Shown piece after piece: positions 6,799 through 10,323 of a stretch of 10,323 bases of DNA (position 1 is the stretch's first letter; every line of letters starts with the position of its first letter). Where the stretch lies: positions 1 through 10,323 of the forward strand of contig CANSDD010000058.1 in NCBI GenBank assembly GCA_947645535.1, read 5' to 3'. Origin of the DNA: an uncultured Mycoplasmatota bacterium (lineage in GTDB: Bacteria > Bacillota_I > Bacilli_A > RF39 > UBA660). Below the pieces are notes generated by a model. The model worked only from the letters and a program-made list of their open reading frames with translations. It did not search any database and was not told the DNA's origin. The position numbers were made by a program, and so were the translations under genes.

Positions 6799-7362
6799 AT
6801 GAATAGTAAATTAGAAACAATTATCAACTTATTTGAAGGTAGTGAAATTAGAAGTATATGGAATAGTGAAATAGAAGATTATTATTTTAGTGTTATTGAT
6901 GTAATAAGTGCACTAACTGATAGTAATAATCCAAAAAATTATTGGAATATGCTGAAAAAAAGAATGACTGAAGAAGAAAAAAGTGAGTTGTACACAAAAT
7001 GTGTACAACTGAAATTGAAGTCAAATAAAGATGGCAAATTCTATAATACAGATACTTTAGATACAAAAGGAATACTCAGATTAATTGAATCTGTACCAAG
7101 TCCGAAGGCAGAACCATTTAAGCTTTGATTAGCATCTTTGGGAAGTGAAAGAATTGATGAGGTATTTGAGTTAGAAACTGCTACAAGAGAATTAGCAAAA
7201 GAACATAGACCACAAGGATTAAAGCAAAATAAAGAAATTGCCCAAATCGGTGGGAATATTGCGAAACAAACACATGATAATTTAGAAAAAGAATTAGGAA
7301 GAACTGTTATTAGTAATCAAAATGCTTTAAATTATCAATATGTAGAGGAAAAGTTATTATAA
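6799..7362 (+). pseudogene. Decayed Bro-N / antirepressor-like gene (DinD-like C-terminus)
   Basis: The first part encodes a 109-aa Bro-N-like segment: IRSIWNSEIEDYYFSVIDVI, LTDSNNPKNYWNMLKKR, CVQLKLKS, and GILRLIESVPSPKAEPFKL. The frame then hits TGA (7126-7128) exactly where, from memory, relatives have Trp in FKLWLA. The same frame continues with LASLGSERIDEVF, then ELETATRELAKEHRPQG, EIAQIGGNIAKQTHDNLE and ISNQNALNYQYVEEKLL, the normal C-terminus. About 90 residues between ERIDEVF and TRELA seem to be missing, without frame loss. In phages and many bacterial chromosomes such proteins are anti-repressor or DNA-binding proteins; the function here is unknown. No good ribosome binding site precedes ATG 6799. 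The N-terminal domain alone could still be made. TGA-to-Trp recoding is unlikely because all intact genes here use TGG. Confidence 0.85.
6986..7010 (+). repeat. Perfect 11-bp inverted repeat inside the Bro-N relic
   Basis: AGTTGTACACA (6986-6996) and TGTGTACAACT (7000-7010) are exact reverse complements separated by AAA. The repeat lies in codons for the LYTKCVQL segment. It could be an operator-like site, a stable RNA stem, or a by-product of the conserved protein sequence. Its GC content is higher than its surroundings. Confidence 0.8.
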
Positions 7363-7522
7363 AATGCAAATAAATAGGAAATATGAAGATTGTTAGTATT
7401 GAAAATTTATATATCATAAAAAATGTTAAGTAATTTTAATATCAGAAAGATATGTTTACAAAAATAGAAAAATATTTGATATGAAAACAGAATGGAGATT
7501 AAAGTAAAGGAAGTGAAGTATT
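7363..7522 (+). other. AT-rich gap before dnaJ, with at most a weak promoter
   Basis: I see no gene, no CIRCE half-site and no hairpin terminator in these 160 bases. The best promoter-like pair is TTTACA (7455-7460) with a 17-nt spacer and GATATG (7478-7483), which is poor at -10. The dnaJ ribosome binding site AAAGGAAGTGA (7506-7516) is at the right end. A 16-codon frame starting at ATG 7383 is too short to support. The stretch may be the eroded flank of the inserted Bro-N gene. Confidence 0.4.
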
Positions 7523-8629
7523 ATGGAAAAAAGAGATTATTATGAGGTATTAGGTGTTAGCAAAACTGCCAGTGATGCTGAGATAAAAAGTGCTTTTAGA
7601 CGCCTTGCTAAGAAATATCATCCAGATGTAAGTAAAGAGCCAGATGCAGCTGAAAAATTTAAAGAAGCACAAGAAGCATATGCTGTTTTAAGTGATGCAT
7701 CAAAAAGACAACAATATGATCAATATGGTCATGCAGCCTTCCAAGGTGGTCCTGGTGGAGCAGGAGGGTTTGATTTCTCTGGATTCGATTTTTCTGATAT
7801 TTTTGGAGATTTATTTGGAGGAGGATTTGGCGGCTTTGGTTTTGGAGGGGGAACTTCATCCTCTAGAGCCAGAAAAGGAAGCGATTCTTTAATTCGTATG
7901 AATTTAACATTTGAAGAAGCTGTTTTTGGAACAAAGAAAACAATCAATTTAGATGTTGTAGAAGATTGCAGGGAGTGTTCTGGAAAAGGTGGACATGGAG
8001 AAAAAGCTTGTCCAACTTGTCATGGTAGTGGTCAAGTAACTACAGAACAGAGAACAATATTTGGTTCTTTCATGTCAAAATCTACTTGCCCAAATTGTAA
8101 AGGAAATGGCAAAAGTTATGATACTGTATGTAGTAGTTGTAAAGGAACTGGAAAGAAGAAAAAGAATACTGATATTGAAGTAACCATTCCAGCAGGTGTA
8201 GATACGGGAAATCAACTTCGTTTAGCAGGAAAAGGAAATGCAGGAAGTAATGGAGGACCAAATGGAGATGTTTACATTGAATTTAATGTAAAATCTCATC
8301 CAATCTTTGAAAGAGAAGAAGATGATATTTATTTAGAGCTTCCAATTACAATTGCTGAAGCTGTACTTGGCGCGAAAAAAGATGTTCCAACTTTATATGG
8401 AACAGTGAAATTAACAATTTCTGAAGGAGCTATGACAGGTGATAAATACCGTTTAAAGGGAAAAGGTGTAGAACATGTTCGTAGTTCTAGAAAAGGTGAT
8501 ATGTATGTTATCATAAAAGTAATTACTCCTAAAAAATTATCAAGAGATCAGAAAAAGTTATTTGAACAATTAAAGAAAACAGATTTAGAAAGTGGAAATG
8601 AGTTTAAGAAAATTAAAGAATATTTATAA
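7523..8629 (+). CDS. dnaJ: Chaperone co-factor DnaJ (type I Hsp40)
   Basis: DnaJ delivers unfolded substrates to DnaK and stimulates its ATPase. The 368-aa protein has all type I parts: a J domain (about 1-68) with HPD at 33-35, a Gly/Phe-rich linker (about 72-112) with DIFGDLFGGG, a zinc domain with four CxxCxGxG repeats beginning at residues 149 (CRECSGKG), 163 (CPTCHGSG), 189 (CPNCKGNG) and 203 (CSSCKGTG), and two C-terminal beta domains (VTIPAGVDTGNQLRLAGKG; LPITIAEAVLGAKKDVPTL). The spacer between the first two zinc repeats is short (GHGEKA), but every ligand Cys is present. The start follows AAAGGAAGTGA at normal spacing. In most Bacillota dnaJ directly follows dnaK; here pepF and a Bro-N relic, 2.6 kb in all, lie between, and no CIRCE is seen upstream, so its heat control may differ or depend on readthrough. 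Confidence 0.97.
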   Translation: MEKRDYYEVLGVSKTASDAEIKSAFRRLAKKYHPDVSKEPDAAEKFKEAQEAYAVLSDASKRQQYDQYGHAAFQGGPGGAGGFDFSGFDFSDIFGDLFGGGFGGFGFGGGTSSSRARKGSDSLIRMNLTFEEAVFGTKKTINLDVVEDCRECSGKGGHGEKACPTCHGSGQVTTEQRTIFGSFMSKSTCPNCKGNGKSYDTVCSSCKGTGKKKKNTDIEVTIPAGVDTGNQLRLAGKGNAGSNGGPNGDVYIEFNVKSHPIFEREEDDIYLELPITIAEAVLGAKKDVPTLYGTVKLTISEGAMTGDKYRLKGKGVEHVRSSRKGDMYVIIKVITPKKLSRDQKKLFEQLKKTDLESGNEFKKIKEYL

Positions 8630-8633
8630 TAAT

Positions 8634-8675
8634 AAAAGCTACTAGTAAATAAAATGTTTCTAGTAGTTTTTGTTT
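8634..8675 (+). terminator. Rho-independent terminator after dnaJ
   Basis: CTACTAG (8639-8645) pairs with CTAGTAG (8660-8666) around a 14-nt AT-rich loop. The stem extends through a G-U pair and several A-T pairs (8634-8638 with 8667-8671), and the right arm runs into TTTTTGTTT. It starts 5 nt after the dnaJ stop and marks the end of the chaperone transcription unit. Confidence 0.85.
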
Positions 8676-8716
8676 ATTTAAAAAAGAATTGTATCAATGA
8701 AAAATATAAAGAAATA

Positions 8717-8725
8717 TGGTAAAAT
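8717..8725 (+). promoter_or_regulatory. Extended -10 promoter of the HipA-like gene
   Basis: TGG-TAAAAT (8717-8725) fits the TGn-TATAAT extended -10 element common in low-GC Gram-positives. The matching -35 position is poor (ATGAAA at 8697-8702, 17 nt upstream). The start point would be near 8732, just before the ribosome binding site GAAGGTG (8737-8743). Transcription from here excludes the in-frame ATG at 8697 and supports a start at 8751. Confidence 0.6.
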
Positions 8726-8750
8726 AGAGATAGAAAGAAGGTGTTATTTG

Positions 8751-9926
8751 ATGAAATGTATTTTAATGAATAAAAATACTGAAATTTTAGTAGTAGAATA
8801 CAACACTATATTTAATGGTTTTAGTAAGTTATATGAAATAAAAAATATAGACTATGCTCCAGTAATTTTAAAAAATTTGTATCAAAGTAATAAAAATAAT
8901 AATGTAATTTTGGAACAATTAACAGAATGGTTTAAAGGACGTGGAATTCCATCTTTTCGTGATGATTTAGATTTATTGCTAGAAAAGCTTGGAGTGAGTA
9001 CTAGTGAAGAATTATTAGATAAAGCCTTTGGATTATCTTTATCAGATCAATATTGGATAAAACCATTTGATAGTAATATAGAATATAAAGATATCAATTT
9101 TTTTGAACATGATTTTAATGATTCAGAGTTTATAAATGCAATTTTTTCTAATTCTAATGATTATAGTACTAAAATTAGTTTAATATCACCAAATAACACT
9201 ACAGATGGGCGTTTAAAAAAAACTTGGATGATTGAAAATAGTAAACGTTATTTGTTAAAAGGTGGTTTTAAAAATGAAGTGATGCAACCTTTTAATGAGG
9301 TATTAGCATCTATGATTTGTAATAGGTTAGGATTTTATCATACAAGATATAAAATTCAAATAGTATCTAACAAAGTAGTTTCAAAATGTGAATGTTTTAT
9401 AGATAAAGATACTGAGCTTGTTACAGCTTATCAGATATTGCACAAAAATTGTGATAGAGAACATGCTTATGAAGAATATATTAAAATATTAGAAAATAAT
9501 GGAATCAAAAATGCAAGGGAAAAAATGGAAAATATGTTTCTTTTAGATTATATTATTATGAATGAAGATAGGCATTTAAATAATTTTGGAATTATTAGAG
9601 ATGTAAATACACTAAAATGGATAGATGTTGCTCCTATTTTTGATAATGGACAATCACTGAATATTTTAGACTATAATGAGGAAGAAGTAATTATAAATGG
9701 ACAAGGAAGATTTTTCTATGCGATAGATCATTTTGATAAGGTGTTATCTTATATAAAAGATATTAAAAGGTTTGATTTATCCAAATTAGATGGAGTAGTA
9801 GAAGAATTTGATGATTTACTTCATAAATATATTGATATAACTAGGATGACAGATAGAAGAATCAACAAAATATGTACACTGCTATATAGTAGAATTCAAA
9901 AACTCAAAAAAATAATAAATGAATAA
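8751..9926 (+). CDS. Stand-alone HipA/CtkA-like serine-threonine kinase
   Basis: The 391-aa product resembles HipA-fold protein kinases of the CtkA-like type. The N-terminal third has a lineage-specific region, TEWFKGRGIPSFRDDLDLLL then DKAFGLSLSDQYWIKP. A nucleotide-binding strand RYLLKGG (166-172) has Lys 170 as the likely ATP-contacting residue, followed by PFNEVLASMI. The catalytic loop is NEDRHLNNFG, with Asp 273 and Asn 278 in the HipA D-x4-N spacing. The metal-binding Asp is probably 298 in APIFDNGQ. All core kinase residues appear intact, so activity is plausible; the substrate is unknown (HipA phosphorylates glutamyl-tRNA synthetase, but that should not be transferred). There is no HipB-like DNA-binding gene beside it, so it is not a standard hipBA pair. 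The start at 8751 follows GAAGGTG at 7 nt and an extended -10 promoter; an upstream in-frame ATG at 8697 is rejected. It sits alone between dnaJ and frr, suggesting an accessory insertion. Confidence 0.85.
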   Translation: MKCILMNKNTEILVVEYNTIFNGFSKLYEIKNIDYAPVILKNLYQSNKNNNVILEQLTEWFKGRGIPSFRDDLDLLLEKLGVSTSEELLDKAFGLSLSDQYWIKPFDSNIEYKDINFFEHDFNDSEFINAIFSNSNDYSTKISLISPNNTTDGRLKKTWMIENSKRYLLKGGFKNEVMQPFNEVLASMICNRLGFYHTRYKIQIVSNKVVSKCECFIDKDTELVTAYQILHKNCDREHAYEEYIKILENNGIKNAREKMENMFLLDYIIMNEDRHLNNFGIIRDVNTLKWIDVAPIFDNGQSLNILDYNEEEVIINGQGRFFYAIDHFDKVLSYIKDIKRFDLSKLDGVVEEFDDLLHKYIDITRMTDRRINKICTLLYSRIQKLKKIINE

Positions 9927-9954
9927 AAAATATTTTGATTAAGATTGATATTTT
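9927..9954 (+). terminator. Weak AT-only hairpin after the HipA-like gene
   Basis: AAAATAT (9927-9933) can pair with ATATTTT (9948-9954) around a 14-nt loop, followed by CTTCTCTTT. All pairs are A-T, so the stem is weak. It also overlaps the -35 box of the next promoter. It is the only terminator candidate for the HipA-like gene. Confidence 0.3.
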
Positions 9955-9973
9955 CTTCTCTTTATAATATAAT
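9945..9973 (+). promoter_or_regulatory. Sigma-A promoter of frr
   Basis: TTGATA (9945-9950), a 17-nt spacer and a perfect TATAAT (9968-9973) form a strong promoter; a second TATAAT overlaps one base earlier (9963-9968). The start point would be near 9980, about 22 nt before the frr ATG. frr is thus transcribed apart from the HipA-like gene. Confidence 0.8.
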
Positions 9974-10001
9974 GATAACAGAAAAGTGAGGGTTAAAATA
10001 T

Positions 10002-10323
10002 ATGGATGACATATTAATGGAAACAGAAATGAAAATGACTTCTACAATAGAAAATATGGAAAAAAGATTTTTAAATATTCGAGCAGGTAGGGCGAATCCA
10101 GCAATACTTGATAAAGTGATGGTATCTTATTATGGAAGTGATACACCACTCAAGCAATTAGCGACTATCTCTATTCCAGAAGCTAGACAACTTATGATAA
10201 AACCATTTGATCGTTCTTGTTTAGGAGCAATTGAAAAAGGAATTTATGAAGCTGATATTGGATTAACACCAAATAATAATGGAGAAGTAATTATATTAAA
10301 CATTCCAGCACTTACAGAAGAAA
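10002..10323 (+). CDS. frr: Ribosome recycling factor, N-terminal part (cut by window end)
   Basis: Frr splits the post-termination ribosome together with EF-G. The 107 residues present are a good match to the family (full length about 185): the first helix carries the hallmark NIRAGRANP (25-33), followed by YYGSDTPLKQLATISIPEAR, MIKPFDRS, the GIYEADIGLTPNNNG block, and IPALTEE, where the C-terminal helix begins. The ATG follows AGTGAGGG (9985-9992) at 9 nt. In many bacteria frr follows pyrH in a tsf-pyrH-frr order; here a HipA-like gene and dnaJ precede it, and a dedicated strong promoter is present. The 3' end is outside the window. Confidence 0.97.
   Translation, partial: MDDILMETEMKMTSTIENMEKRFLNIRAGRANPAILDKVMVSYYGSDTPLKQLATISIPEARQLMIKPFDRSCLGAIEKGIYEADIGLTPNNNGEVIILNIPALTEE

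Noticed and set aside
7383..7433. Sixteen-codon frame MKIVSIENLYIIKNVK before dnaJ
   Set aside because: Too short, in AT-rich sequence where such frames are common, with no known small-protein likeness.
7692..7892. Overlapping frames on both strands in the dnaJ Gly/Phe region
   Set aside because: Product of the repetitive GGN codons of dnaJ in other frames; dnaJ itself is unambiguous.
8697..8750. Upstream in-frame start for the HipA-like gene
   Set aside because: It lies before the predicted promoter -10 box; a well-placed ribosome binding site precedes ATG 8751.
8630..8750. Possible HipB-like antitoxin in front of the HipA-like kinase
   Set aside because: The gap is occupied by the dnaJ terminator and the promoter; no open frame of useful length exists.
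1..10323. CRISPR arrays, tRNA or rRNA genes, riboswitches, CtsR boxes
   Set aside because: Reading both strands I found no regularly spaced direct repeats, no cloverleaf-like or rRNA-like segments, and no tandem CtsR heptamers.

Overview
The window comes from an AT-rich, low-GC Gram-positive bacterium (Bacillota). The evidence is strong AGGAGG-type ribosome binding sites, a CIRCE/HrcA heat-shock system, a DnaK of the short Gram-positive type, and very A/T-biased codon use. The species cannot be fixed from the sequence; a gut-type Bacilli or Clostridia relative is a guess. Every gene reads on the + strand. Tryptophan is TGG throughout the intact genes, so the standard bacterial code applies.

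Layout. Positions 1-772 hold the decayed 3' part of an IS1182-like transposase gene, followed by IS-like non-coding tail and a hairpin terminator (874-900). Positions 916-1000 are a compact heat-shock control region: a sigma-A promoter whose -35 box lies inside a CIRCE operator, and a second, more degenerate CIRCE-like site between the start point and the ribosome binding site. The chaperone operon follows: hrcA, grpE, an unrecognised 137-aa gene, and dnaK. Next, after an unusually neat GNRA-type hairpin, comes the M3-family oligopeptidase gene pepF. Between pepF and dnaJ lies a decayed Bro-N/antirepressor-like gene (6799-7362) with a TGA in place of a conserved Trp codon and a large internal deletion. 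dnaJ (7523-8629) ends in a clear terminator. A stand-alone HipA/CtkA-like kinase gene (8751-9926) with its own extended -10 promoter follows. The window closes with the 5' part of frr (ribosome recycling factor) behind a strong promoter.

How they work together. HrcA represses the operon through CIRCE. DnaK, DnaJ and GrpE form the Hsp70 folding cycle, with GrpE as nucleotide exchange factor and DnaJ as substrate-delivering co-chaperone. PepF may clear peptides in the same stress setting, but that is inference from position only. dnaJ has been separated from dnaK by pepF and the relic, and no CIRCE is visible in front of it.

Most notable points: an 8-cysteine N-terminal tail on GrpE; the unknown SCxGH-motif protein built into the operon with TAG-ATG stop/start abutment; the paired CIRCE-like sites; the solitary HipA-like kinase without a HipB partner; and two mobile-element relics that have decayed in the same way. 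I did not see a convincing multi-gene novel defence or mobile system.
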